From Plasmodium malariae (Eukaryota > Apicomplexa > Aconoidasida > Haemosporida > Plasmodiidae): a stretch of DNA of 64,000 nucleotides. Positions 22,319-33,612 of this stretch are shown here, piece by piece (position 1 is the first letter of the stretch; each line of letters starts with the position of its first letter). Made by a program: the position numbers and the translations under genes. The stretch spans positions 427,501 to 491,500 of the forward strand of contig NC_041777.1 of assembly GCF_900090045.1 (NCBI RefSeq). The letters are read 5' to 3'. The notes under the pieces are model-generated. The model ran no database searches, was not told the DNA's origin, and saw only the letters and a program-made list of their open reading frames with translations.

Positions 22319-22939
22319 ATATGTGCACATACACATAGTATAGAATGAAACACCCCTTCTTCACACACTTGTTGCGCAAGAAAAAACCTCACTTGAACAT
22401 TTCGGCCTAACTCTATTACATCGATTACAGTGCGTTCTTTTCGAAAAGTTAACATTTCGACAGCTTTAAAAATAATGTTTATTAAATTTTTTAAAAAATT
22501 ATGGAGTACTATATAACGCACATAAGCGGTACATATTGAAGTGTACATATATATATGTATGTGTGTATATATATATATATATATATGCATACGTATATAT
22601 GTTTGTATGTGCACATGTATCTATATATGGACTAATGTACTACTTAATGAGCATTCTCTTATTATTCTCTTTTCTTTTTCAACGTATTTAAAAACACACG
22701 CGCCTTTTTATAATTATGTAAAGAATATGTACAATAATAAATCAAGAAAGGACAAAACAAAAAAAAAAAAAAAAAAAAAAAAAAAGGTAAAAAGGTAAAA
22801 TAAGAATAAAAAGCAAGGAGAATAAAAAAGAAAAAAAATATAAATGAGAATACGGAAGAATAAAAATACGAACGTACGAACAAAACAGAAAAAAACAATT
22901 TTACTTTTCATCTGAGCATGTCCAATCTCCCGTTTGCAT
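21224..22939 (-). CDS. ZRANB2-type RanBP2 zinc-finger splicing factor
   Basis: Hand-built four-exon model: 22905-22939, 22393-22463, 21883-22155, 21224-21654, joined in phase to give 269 residues with GT..AG introns throughout. Finger 1 is split by intron 1: GDWTC-SDEN-C-R-N-V-N-F..C-N-R-C, with the same C-x4-C spacing as ZRANB2 finger 1. Finger 2 is SNDWKCDDCGNINWAKREKC plus NIC. It is followed by a Gly-Gly-Gly linker and an EYDEFGRKKKRK block that is nearly diagnostic for ZRANB2/ZIS. The C-terminal exon encodes Arg/Ser/Asp/Tyr/Gly-rich repeats (RYNDGR, RYIDGK) in place of the SR tail. Known relatives bind single-stranded GGU RNA through both fingers and affect splice-site choice in the nucleus. 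The ATG at 22939 may be preceded by a 5'UTR intron ('cttacag' just upstream). Confidence 0.85.
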
Positions 22940-23678
22940 CTTGTCTGTAAGAAGTTGAAAAAGAGAAGTAACAAATAAATTCCCCCATAATAAAATATAC
23001 ATGAATTTATATTTTTGTGTTGCACAAAAAAGCTATTGTCACATGACCAAATACAAACAAGCATATATATACATATATACATATATGAACAAAGAAATAA
23101 AATGTATGACAAGCTAACAAAAGCCTAATTCATACATTCGTCTCATTGCATAATTGAAGAAATATATGATCATATATAATAAGGAAGAACGACATTCTAC
23201 TATTCTAAAAGCACATATTATAAAAACTGTTCACTTTCATACAATTTCAGTAATTCACCAACCTATATGTTTGTGATTTTCCATATTACAATATAGCCTT
23301 TTATGTATATATTATGTATGTGCTATCCTTGATTTATTCTTTTTTAATTTTTCTGTATTTACTTTATTTGGCAGAAATAGTTATTTATTTTTTTTTTTTT
23401 TTTTTTTTTTCCTTTTTAGCTTAATAATATTCAAAGAGTATAACATTCGGACTCAATGGCTTCACATTCCATATATATATATATATGTATGTATATGTAC
23501 GTATGGATATATATATAGATATATATATACACATATCAATTCACTTCATCCCTTTAGAGTTATAACATAAACGTTAACTACTCATTTTAGCCTTTAAAGC
23601 ATATTTCATTAATTAAAAGACTAATATATCATATGTATTTATTTTTTTTTTACACTTAAAACGTTTTTTTTTTTTTTT

Positions 23679-23717
<39 letters not shown>

Positions 23718-24648
23718 TATTTCATCAATGAACACTTGAAGATTGTTTAATTATTGGCTATTAATAGCATAATTGTTATTTTCGTACAAACGTTTAACCA
23801 CTGATATTTACGCATTGTCGTCATATAGCCCTTCCATTATTTATATACTAAAAAAAATTATTCTAACTAGTTCGCAAAAGCTGCTTATGCTATGTATACA
23901 TGTATGCATAGATAATATATAAATACATATATACTTACATATATACGTATATAAATATATACCGAATGATGGTAAGTTATGTTTTATTTAATGTTAATAG
24001 TTGATATAATGTTTTTGCTTTCCTATTTTTGCTGAAAAGATTTCATATAACTTGTTAGCAGCTTTACATATTTTTCCTTTCATTGCTTTAAAAAATATAA
24101 AAAAAAGGAATTAATTTATTTTAAAATTTTTACCAGTATTTTATGCGAATGATAAAATGTACGAAAAATGTACGAAAAGTGTACGAAAAATGTACGAAAA
24201 ATGTACGAAAAATGTACGAAAAATGTGCGAAAAATGTACGAAAAATGTACGAAAAATGTACAAAAAATGTACGAAAAATGTATGAAAAATATGAGAAAAA
24301 TTTAAAATATATAAAAAATAAATTAAAAATTTATAAAAATTTTTCTAATTTTTCCTAATTGTGCAAGCACATATGTTATAAAAAAAAAAAAAAAAAAAAG
24401 GGGAGAAATTATTAATCCTTAATATATACAATTTTAAATTAAAACTTAATTCTTGTGATCTCATTTTGTTTAATTTGTTCCCATTAAATATCGTATATGC
24501 CAAATGTGCCCGTTCGCACGTTCAAACGGGCATTTATGCATATACACATGCTTGCCATAATATAAAATTAAATTCCTCTAAATGATGTGCAGCATTTCCA
24601 CTGAAAAAACGGCCCTTTTAGCGAAAAATGGACATTCATTTTATGGAT
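22940..24648. other. intergenic upstream of the ZRANB2-like gene
   Basis: Holds probable promoter sequence for the ZRANB2-like gene, poly-T runs (23389-23410, 23665-23715) and the 11-bp repeat at 24155-24292. No gene seen. Confidence 0.6.
24155..24292. repeat. 11-bp tandem repeat (tgtacgaaaaa)
   Basis: About twelve copies of 'tgtacgaaaaa' with a few substitutions (tgtgcg, tgtaca, tgtatg). The 11-base period is not a multiple of three, so the open frame through it is not evidence of coding. It lies in the 3' flank of the unknown gene at 24649-26780. Confidence 0.9.
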
Positions 24649-25236
24649 TTATTTTTTTTTCTGAACAGTGTTATATATGTTTTCACCAACACCCGTTAAG
24701 TCAAATTCTGCGTCATTGTCTTTAACCTAAAGAAAATAATATATAACCAGATGAACAAAATAAAATAATAATAAGATTAAAATGTACAGTAAAGACACAT
24801 TTCAAAAAAAATGAATAACGTTAGCAAGAAGTTTATATATACATACATATATAATATATAAAAATATGTATATATGTTCATACATATATTCACTCATATG
24901 CCTCGTATATTTACCTGTAAATTTTTCTTCTTTACATATCTGGTAATATACAAATTAGACCCTTTAACAGGCTTCAAACTAAATGAATGCTTACTTAACA
25001 TTTTTTTTTTGGACAAATGCAAGTTCCTTTCATTCTGTTCCCTAAGCAGTTGTAAATCAACAACTTCTCCTTTTAAGTAATCGCAAAGAGTGTTATTGTA
25101 GTAATGCATGTATCTGTCCTTCCAGTAAAAGTATAACCTTCGAAGGGAGAGGGGAGAAAAAAGGGCCCACGTGTATGTATACATGCATGCATAGCTATAT
25201 ATGTACGTGGGTATGTATATCTGTATATGTCTATAC

Positions 25237-25267
<31 letters not shown>

Positions 25268-26780
25268 TGTATGTATGTATGTATGTATGTATGTATGTAT
25301 GTATGTATGTATGTATGTATGTATGTATGTATGTATGTATGTATGTATGTATGTATGTATGTATGTATGTATGTATGTATGTATGTATGTATGTACGTAT
25401 GTATGTATGTACGTATGTGTGTATGTATGTATGTTTATCTATATGTGCATGAATTTGTGCTTGGTGAGCTCGTTATCCTTTTTTGGCTTATTTGTTAAGA
25501 TACGTGCGAGTCCATTTCCTAAATATGGAACGAGGGAATAAGAGATTGTACTCTGTTTGATCGTCGTCCAAATTATCTTCTTGAATCGCGTTTTTGTCGT
25601 CATAATTTACATACACATTATCTGAGTAATCGATATTAAGCTTATCTAATAACTGTTTTCTACTTTTTATTAATTTCCGTTTAGATACCTTCGACGCATA
25701 AAGCATAATTTTGTTTTTATTATTTTCCCATTCATTTAAATGTTCACTTTTATGATTCTTATAATTTAAATATAATGCATCTAATGTGTCCCAGTCAACT
25801 CCATAACTTGAACTATAACACCATAAATTTTGTAATCTTGTTTTATTTATTTCCATATTTCTTTTATCACATTCAAAATGTTCACTCGCATTTACATCTT
25901 TTCTTTTTCTTAATACAAATGGTTGTATGCGATGGTTGTACACGAGTGGGTTAGGCCATAAAACATTCCTGTCGGGATAATTAAAATTTTTAAACTCTGA
26001 ATTCAAATAGTATATATCGTAATTCGGTACATCCGCTGCTTCCCCATTAGCCTTTTCCCCATCTTTTTCTGTTCCTTCTTCCCCTTCCCCATTTAGCCAA
26101 TTATCAGGAGCATTTTTTTCACATTCCTCAAACATGTTATTGATCACATTTTTTACATCACTTTTTTTCATATTTCTCGGACTGGAGCATTTTATTTTTA
26201 TTTTTATGTTCATGTGTTCCTTCTTAATAAACTTCAAAAGATCCTCTGGGCAATCATATGTATCGTCGTTATCATCGTAAATCTCGTAGAACGATTTTGC
26301 GTATTTGTCATCCTCATCATTATCGTCATCTTGCTCCTCCGTAACTTCATCGTTGTTTTTATGCACATCCTGCTTATCTTCCCCTTTTTCTATTTCAAAT
26401 GATGTTACCTCCCCTATCTTGTTTTCTCTGTTAATTTCTTTAGCATTACTATTGTCATTAAGTTCTTCCCCTTCTATTTCTTCACATACGTGATCTCCTA
26501 CATCCACTTGCTTCTTCTTTTCATCACTATTTTGTCTTATACCTAGCACTACATGCCCATTTTCATCGTTTGCACTTTTTGCTAAGCTTGAAAAGGTCGC
26601 TCCATTCGTTTCATTCCCCCTGTTCAGCCCATTATACCCATAAAAAAAAGATTCATTATTTTTGTCTTTTCCTTTTCTTAATGTATTTTGTAAAATTATT
26701 TCTCTACTTTTTTTATAAAAAGAAAAATGTTTTACATTTTTAAAAAGAAGAAAACAACCCTTTCTTTTTATAAAATTCAT
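24649..26780 (-). CDS. conserved-looking unknown protein, possibly organelle-targeted
   Basis: Hand-built three-exon model: 25504-26780, 24915-25137, 24649-24726. The total is 1578 bases, or 525 residues. The splice sites are GT/AG and every phase closes; exon 1 ends ..WTR plus AC, and exon 2 continues the Thr codon into LYFYWKDRYMHYY. The N-terminus (MNFIKRKGCFLLFKNVKHFSFYKKSREI) is basic, aromatic and free of acidic residues for 26 positions, which suggests a mitochondrial presequence; there is no clear signal peptide for apicoplast import. Residues 50-250 are acidic low-complexity. The rest is an ordered-looking domain with many Trp/Tyr (for example VLWPNPLVYNHR and WCYSSSYGVDWDTLDALY). 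I do not recognise the family. A mitoribosomal or mitochondrial RNA-related role is possible but unsupported. Confidence 0.75.
25229..25440. repeat. (ATGT)n microsatellite inside an intron
   Basis: More than 40 near-perfect copies of 'atgt', with a few 'acgt' and 'gtgt' variants at the distal end. They lie wholly inside intron 1 (25138-25503) of the unknown gene. The matching frames read Met-Tyr-Val-Cys in every phase and are not genes. Confidence 0.95.
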
Positions 26781-27124
26781 TTAAAAGGTTTATGTTTATA
26801 CGTTATTATAATAAAACAGAATTTATACACAAATGTACATCGGAACGATTACATTCATCATTTGCCTTAAAAGTAAATTTAAATCATTTTTTTACTAGTT
26901 GAACCGTTATTCCACTAAAAAAGGAGAAATTAACATACATGTTCGTATACTCGTGGATACCAATGCATATGGCAAAAGGGACAAAACGTACGAAAAAAAA
27001 AAAAAAGTATGTGAAAAGAGAAAACTTTACTAAATTTGAGGAATGTAAACAACTGCAGTATTCTCACTAGAAAATGGGGAAAAATACTCTACAGTATATA
27101 TACATATATATGTATGTATGTATG

Positions 27125-27164
<40 letters not shown>

Positions 27165-27785
27165 ATTAAACTGAGAAAACTCCTGACAATTCGTCAGCTA
27201 CGAAGAACATATACAGACCAATCTGAATTTTAAAAAATAAAAATACTGTACTGAATACACAAATGTTTAGTACTACGTTTTGTGAGAAACTTCAAAATAA
27301 GGAAAGTGCATATTTCTATATTGCAATTTTAATAAGCTTTTAATGTAAAATATGTAAATGTTTTTTGATTTTAAAAAAAAGAAAGAAAAATGAGGAAGAA
27401 CAAAAATGAAGAAGAAAAATAAAGAAAAATATCAATTGTTTAAAAAAATACAGAAAAACTGTAATAAATGCCAGTTTCATTTTTCTGTGTTTTTTTTTTT
27501 TTTTTTTTCTTTTCATTCCTTTGTTTTTATTTTTTACTCCTTTCCAAAAGTTAATATATTTACTATGACGGTACTAACATTTGATAATGAAGAAATAGCT
27601 ACTTAATAATTCAATATTTTAGCATATTTATTATTATGTGTATTCGAAAAAAAAGACCGCGCATAAAACATTAAATTAAAGGAATAACGAAATTATTTAG
27701 GTAAAATGTAATTAAAACACGGATCAAATAAAATGTACAAATTTCATTTGTGTAAATACGACGGAGGATATGAAAGTAGTTACCC

Positions 27786-27816
<31 letters not shown>

Positions 27817-28016
27817 TAAAAAAGATGTTACTAAAAAATTGATAAGCATATACATATATATATATATATGTATATGTATGAATATGTGATTATGTGAATA
27901 TTTATATGACCATATACACACACATGCATGTGTACATATATGTAACACTGTGTGTGCGCACATGCAGAAATGTGGAGGAGGGATAGACTTATTCGGTACT
28001 CTTTAAAAACATCCCT
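26781..28016. other. intergenic between two minus-strand genes
   Basis: Promoter side of the 525-residue gene and 3' flank of FEN1. Contains 'tatg'/TA microsatellites (27097-27160), poly-T (27488-27508) and poly-A (27784-27810). A short plus-strand frame at 27406 starts plausibly but runs into a poly-T tract. No gene supported. Confidence 0.6.
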
Positions 28017-29804
28017 TCAGCATTTTTGAGCGGATTTCCTCTTCTTAACTTTAGTAACATTCTTTGGACAAAAGGGTAACAAAAATAAATTATTTTTTTT
28101 TTTTATTTCAGTAGCATCTTTATCATTATTACTATTTACAGAAACAATGTTCACGTCGAACAAGTTGTTACTAACTAAATTACTGCTACTGTTCATTGGG
28201 CCTACACTATTTACATTGTTTCTATTAGTGCTTAGATTATTGCTGTCACTACATAGATGGTTACTACCACTATGCAGTGTAACACTACTACTTAAATGCG
28301 TGTTGATATTCAAAATATCATTATCTTTTTCCGAACAATTAATATCTTTTCTATCGCTCTTTCTTACGTTGTGTTCTGCGTGTTCACTTTTTATATTACC
28401 TGATTCGGAGTCCGTTTTTTCATCGAAAAAATTTGGGCGTGGGTTAATTTCCAAATCCTCTTCTTCTTCCGCTTCATCCGCTTCATGGTGATTTTGTTTC
28501 AATTTTTCACTTGATTTTTCCTCATTTCCTTCCTTTTTTATTTTCCCTTTTTGTTGCACCTCCTTTTTAACAGTCTTATCATAATTCCCTGATGTATCCG
28601 TTTTTTGCTTCCTATTAAGCCGAGTCGGATTAGACCCTGTGGTGTTATCCCTTTTTTTCCCCTTTCGTTTTGGCATTAACTCCTTTTGAGTCTCTTCTAT
28701 AATTAATTTCGTGCTCTTTTTGGTACAAGCAGTGAAAAAGTTATCAAGACGTCTTTGCGTTGTTACCTTTCGAGCCTTTAATAGTCTATTAATATAATTG
28801 GTTACTCGTACTTCATTAAAATTATAATCTTTAATTAAAAAAGTTTTTAACTCTTCAATATTTGGTTCATTCCAATCTATTTTAACTTCTTCTTTTGCTA
28901 ATACTTTAGGGTTAATAAAAGACTCTCTAGCTTCTACATATCTAAAATTTGAAGGTACTTGATATTTATTTTGATCAATATTCTCAATAATTTGCTCAAT
29001 ACATTTATATTCCTTTATAAGATTATAAGCAGTTTTGGATCCAATTCCTTTAATTGTATCACAGTAATCACATCCACATAATATACAAAAATCTATAAAC
29101 TCATTCATTGTTAAATTTAAACCTTTTAATACTTGATCTAAATTTATTTCTGTTAATATATATCCTCTTTTACTTGAATTTTTATTTTTATTTTGACTTG
29201 AAGATGCATTAGCATTTAAATTTCTAATTAAAATTTTTGTTCCAAAAACTAAAGCATCAGCATCTTCTGTTGCAGTTGCATGTGCCATATCATATTTTGT
29301 CAAAAATGCACATTGCGATTCTGCTTCACATGGTGCTTCAATAACAGGTATTCCCATTAATGTTAATAATCTTTTTGCTTCTTCATTTTGCTTTTTTGTA
29401 ACTCGTACAGTTCTTCCACTTTGTTTTTTTATTTCTTCTAAATTTCCTTCTTCTTTTGCTTTTTTTAACAACTCTTCTGCTTTTTGTCTTTTCTCTCCTC
29501 TTTTTTCTAACTCAGAACCTTTTAATTCTGGTGGAGCTCCATCAAAAACGTATATTGGCTTTAAACCATTTTCCATTAATTTTATACTCCTTGACATTAG
29601 TCCAGATATGTGTGAAGTGGTTTCACCTGATTCATTAGTCAAATTTCCATATTGTTCAGAATCCCTAATAGCTATTATAAATTGATATAAAGACATCGAA
29701 GCATCAATTGCTATTATTCTTCCCATCAAATTCTCAATTTTTATTTCTTTAATTGCATTGGGAGCTGCATCCGCAATAAATTTTGTTAACCCTTTTATTC
29801 CCAT
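28017..29804 (-). CDS. FEN1: flap endonuclease 1
   Basis: Intronless, 595 residues, starting [10 protein letters not shown] as in all FEN1 proteins. The catalytic acids are present: D34, D88 ([11 protein letters not shown]), E160/E162 (EAPCEAES), the ATEDADAL pair, and the [14 protein letters not shown] helix-hairpin region. The nuclease core ends near residue 345. A PCNA-interacting box QRRLDNFF sits at residues 350-357. A Lys/Glu/Asn/Ser-rich extension of about 240 residues follows, much longer than in human FEN1 (380 residues in total); I recall a similar tail in P. falciparum. It should remove 5' flaps in Okazaki-fragment processing and long-patch base excision repair in the nucleus. The N-terminal Gly2, used for DNA end threading in the family, is kept. 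Divergent from SIAP1 across 3.8 kb. Confidence 0.97.
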   Translation of the reverse strand: MGIKGLTKFIADAAPNAIKEIKIENLMGRIIAIDASMSLYQFIIAIRDSEQYGNLTNESGETTSHISGLMSRSIKLMENGLKPIYVFDGAPPELKGSELEKRGEKRQKAEELLKKAKEEGNLEEIKKQSGRTVRVTKKQNEEAKRLLTLMGIPVIEAPCEAESQCAFLTKYDMAHATATEDADALVFGTKILIRNLNANASSSQNKNKNSSKRGYILTEINLDQVLKGLNLTMNEFIDFCILCGCDYCDTIKGIGSKTAYNLIKEYKCIEQIIENIDQNKYQVPSNFRYVEARESFINPKVLAKEEVKIDWNEPNIEELKTFLIKDYNFNEVRVTNYINRLLKARKVTTQRRLDNFFTACTKKSTKLIIEETQKELMPKRKGKKRDNTTGSNPTRLNRKQKTDTSGNYDKTVKKEVQQKGKIKKEGNEEKSSEKLKQNHHEADEAEEEEDLEINPRPNFFDEKTDSESGNIKSEHAEHNVRKSDRKDINCSEKDNDILNINTHLSSSVTLHSGSNHLCSDSNNLSTNRNNVNSVGPMNSSSNLVSNNLFDVNIVSVNSNNDKDATEIKKKNNLFLLPFCPKNVTKVKKRKSAQKC

Positions 29805-30673
29805 TTAAAAAAATAAATAAATAAACAGTGGTTGGAAGGTTTGGGTAATATTTCGCTATATATTATGTTGTATAGTGCTATATATTCCTCTATTTTGCAG
29901 CTTTCCTATGTTTTGTAATGTTCCGCTATTTTACATTACGCTTAATCGCTATTCTTTATATTTTAATGCTATCGTTCGTGTCACCACTTTTCTCTACACT
30001 TTGGTGTATTTTACTAGCGTTATTTTAATTTTCATTTAATGAAAAGAAGAGAAACTTCGATCAGTATAAACTAAAATAGCTTTACATCGTTTTATTAAAC
30101 TTTTGCATAAAATTATTTTTTTATTTCTCCTTCTCCCTATATTTGCACAAAAAGAACTATATTATATTTGAAGATTTAAAATATATCATAAAATATTGTT
30201 CTTGTTTTTGAACTCATATTTGTGCTAAATACGCTTATAATTTTTAATTATACATGTATATTTGCATACACAATTTTTCTATTAAAATGTTATCCCACAA
30301 AAAAAATGATTATCGAATATAAGAAAAAGTAAATGAAATAATGCAGCAATGCTGTTTTTTTTTTTTTTTTTTTTTTTCTTCCTGTCGAACGTATAACAGG
30401 GATAAAAATGTGCACAAATATACTTGTATTATTGTATACATAAATATATATATCATATATATATATATATATATAATATATATGTAAGTATATTTGTGTA
30501 CATATATGTATGTGTATAATGTACACATATTATGGCCAATGTTTATCCTTCAATATATGTAGCTATAAACATATATTTACAAATAATTTTCCTTAAGTTG
30601 TTGTTTTTAATTATTCTTTTTTCATCCCAATTATTAGCTTCAATTTATGGCTTTAATTAAAAATGGCAATTTA

Positions 30674-30708
<35 letters not shown>

Positions 30709-31333
30709 GTTTTTCCCCTTTTTTACTTATATTGCATGAAAGTGCAGTGTAATAACTTTATTTTGTTGATTTAGACAGTATATAATCAATATATATACTG
30801 TATCATTTAAAAAAAAGAATACTATTTTTTTTACTATTGTGTGTATAATAAAAAGGGGGGTAAATAAAAAAGAAGTTCCTTTTACATTAACATAAACATG
30901 AAATACAGAATGAAGGTACATCCTTTCTATTTCTCCTTTTCAATTTTTTTTTCCCAATTTTTTGTTTGTGTATATTTAATAATATTTATACTATCTTTCT
31001 TTAAATTATACTTTTTTTTTTTTATTTTTGTTTCTTATTTTACCTATACATTAATTTAAAATCCTTGTGCGCAAAAGTAATATAAAATTATTTTTTTCCT
31101 TAAGCATAGTAAGATTACCCACGCAGTAAAGTCTGTTGTAAAAAAAGCTCATATCTAGTTTTAAAAAAGAGTTTTTATGAAAACTAAAAAATAAAGCAAT
31201 AACAAACCATTATTGTTTTGAACGTTTACAGAAAGATACAGTATTACAAAGTACTGTATTTTGATGATTTAAAACAAATTCTTTCCAGTGGGACGTTTTT
31301 ATTTTTGTTCGTTGTAATAATTTTTTATATTTA

Positions 31334-31335
<2 letters not shown>

Positions 31336-31378
<43 letters not shown>
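31336..31378. repeat. (aat)n trinucleotide microsatellite
   Basis: About fourteen perfect 'aat' units in non-coding DNA between FEN1 and SIAP1. Confidence 0.9.
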
Positions 31379-32028
31379 TATGTAATATATTTTGGAATGT
31401 TACCATATTTCTTATTTTCTTTATATTACTTTATTTTACTTTAATTTTCGGTAATTTACGTTATTTCACTTTATTTTACCTTAATTTTTTTGAACTTCCT
31501 TTTTTTTTTCTCCTGTTTTTTTTTTTTTTTTTAAAGAACACAGCATGCATATCTTTAACCCTACAACACACATATCACATTTTTATTTGAACATATGTAC
31601 ATAATTTTTTTTTTTTTCTATACAAGAAATAAATTAAAAATAGGGTTAAGAATTTCGCTTTATTACAACTATTTACCTACATTTTTTCAAATTAAAATGT
31701 ACTTAAAAAAAGGGACCATCATAGTTATTAAGGCGAATGTGACTTCCTTTTCAAAATGTCAACATATATGCACATATATACCTTGTGTTGTTTGATGATT
31801 GTTCATCATTTTGATTAGACAAAAAAAGGAGTACTCATAATGCAACACTCGTTAGATAATGCTAGTTAAATAAAAAACTGCTTTAAAAATGTACAATTAT
31901 TTGAACTTCATGAAAAAACAAAAAAAAAAAAAAAAAAAACTGAAGTTTACGAATATTTAATCATGTATAAATATTATAATATCATATTGTAGCTTTTTTC
32001 TTGTTTAAAAAGCTTTTTATGTATATTT

Positions 32029-32214
32029 ATGGCCTATTTGGTGTTGTTTCTTTTTTCACAAGTAAAAAGACGTATAAAAAGAACTACACACGAAACCTCA
32101 GGCTCACTATGCATAAACTCTCCTTATATCTCACATGTAACAACGGAAAATGTGCGAAATGAGTGCGAGATACTCGAAAGATATTGTGCGAAAATGGTAC
32201 ATACATATTTATAA
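32029..32214 (+). CDS. candidate small protein, 61 residues
   Basis: Open frame from ATG 32029 to TAA 32212-32214. The codons are more G+C-rich than the surroundings, and the translation is less repetitive than chance frames here. It has a short hydrophobic start (MAYLVLFLF), a basic stretch, then a mixed region with four Cys (for example NVRNECEILERYCAKM). It could be a small secreted or organellar protein, an exon of an unseen gene, or chance. No family recognised. Confidence 0.2.
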   Translation: MAYLVLFLFSQVKRRIKRTTHETSGSLCINSPYISHVTTENVRNECEILERYCAKMVHTYL

Positions 32215-33266
32215 AAAATAAAAAGACGTAAGCAGAAAAGCGCAAAAATATAAATACATAAAATTACAAAATCATACAGTCACAAAAGCCAAAAAAAAAA
32301 CAAACAAAAAAGACAAAAAAAAAACAAACAAAAAAGACGAAAAAAAACAAACAAAAAAGACGAAAAAAGTTGCGTAGATTAAAATATGCTAACTATATTA
32401 ATTGTGTATTATTTAAAATTCAAATCATCTTTTTTCATTTTCATTTTCATTTACTTGTCTTTAATTTTTGAGTATAATAAAATAGCTAGCTTTTTTTTTA
32501 TTTTTTGGCTCAAGAATATCAAATTGACTAGCGATTTAAGGAGTTGAGAAAAAAAAAAAAAAAAAAAAAAACTCCTTAAATTATAATAACGGTAAAATTA
32601 GTAACTACTATATTTACTTATTTCACACAATTTTTCGCTTTGATTTCTTCTGTTAAAAACATATACATATATTTGGAACCCCACTTTTTGAAGTAACCCG
32701 TTGTTTCTCTTTTGCGCGCATACATGCTGCATGTGTTAATAAATATTTATTATAATTGTGTGAAACCAACCAAAAAAAAAGTAAAATAAAATACAATAAA
32801 ATGTAATAAAATTCAACAAAATAAAACAAAACAAAATTAAAATAGCTCATACTGAATCTGGTTAAGTATGAATCATCAAACTTTAATACCAGGAATATTT
32901 ATATGCATAACGCACACCATCAGCTGGTTGTAAATTCGCTTTTTAATTTTATTTTAAAACGAACCTTCTTGTTATTTATATGTACGTATATAAATAAATA
33001 TATATCAATATATATATACATATATATAACTACAAATATAATATATTTTTTTTTTTTTTTCAAACTTATTTTTATTTAATTTAAAAAGTTGCAAATATAA
33101 TTTCGTATATTACTGAATTCACAAATATTTTAAAAATGAAATAGATAATGTTCTACTATATGTCACGCTTTATTTTGTTTATCAATAATTAAGCTTGTAA
33201 TTTTTTTTCTAATTTTTCCGAACTTTCCTGTATTATTTATTATTTCATCTTTTTTTTTTTTTTTTT

Positions 33267-33297
<31 letters not shown>

Positions 33298-33545
33298 TTA
33301 CATATATATTTACATATATTAAGACATCCTTTCTTCTTTCCCTTATCACCCCTTGTTTTTTCAAGACAGAATTCTTCTTTAAGATATAACGGATCCATGT
33401 TACAATTTTGTGCATTTATATAAATTTTAGAAATACTTTTAAATTTTTTATTATTTTTTTTCTTGACCATAAATTTTGTTTTTACTAACATAATCGTGTC
33501 ATGTAGTGTATATTTTTTTTTTCCTTTTCGTGTTTCCATCTTTTT

Positions 33546-33576
<31 letters not shown>

Positions 33577-33612
33577 GTTAAAAAAAAATTAATAAAATAA
33601 CAGTAAATAATA

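Larger units (their letters stand above)
29805..33612. other. long divergent intergenic region (FEN1 / SIAP1 promoters)
   Basis: 3.8 kb between divergent starts, so it must hold the FEN1 and SIAP1 promoters. It contains TA runs (30442-30482), an (aat)n tract (31336-31378), poly-T (30681-30708, 33549-33576) and short A-rich repeats (32289-32368). The only coding-like stretch is the plus-strand frame at 32029-32214. I could not pick out a defined transcription-factor site. Confidence 0.6.

Noticed and set aside
25175..25541. Three long overlapping plus-strand frames of Met-Tyr-Val-Cys repeats
   Set aside because: A (ATGT)n microsatellite is open in all three frames; it sits inside an intron of the opposite-strand gene.
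27406..27606. Small plus-strand frame with Cys-Asn-Lys-Cys near FEN1
   Set aside because: The frame runs through a poly-T tract giving poly-Phe, and no splice solution removes it in phase.
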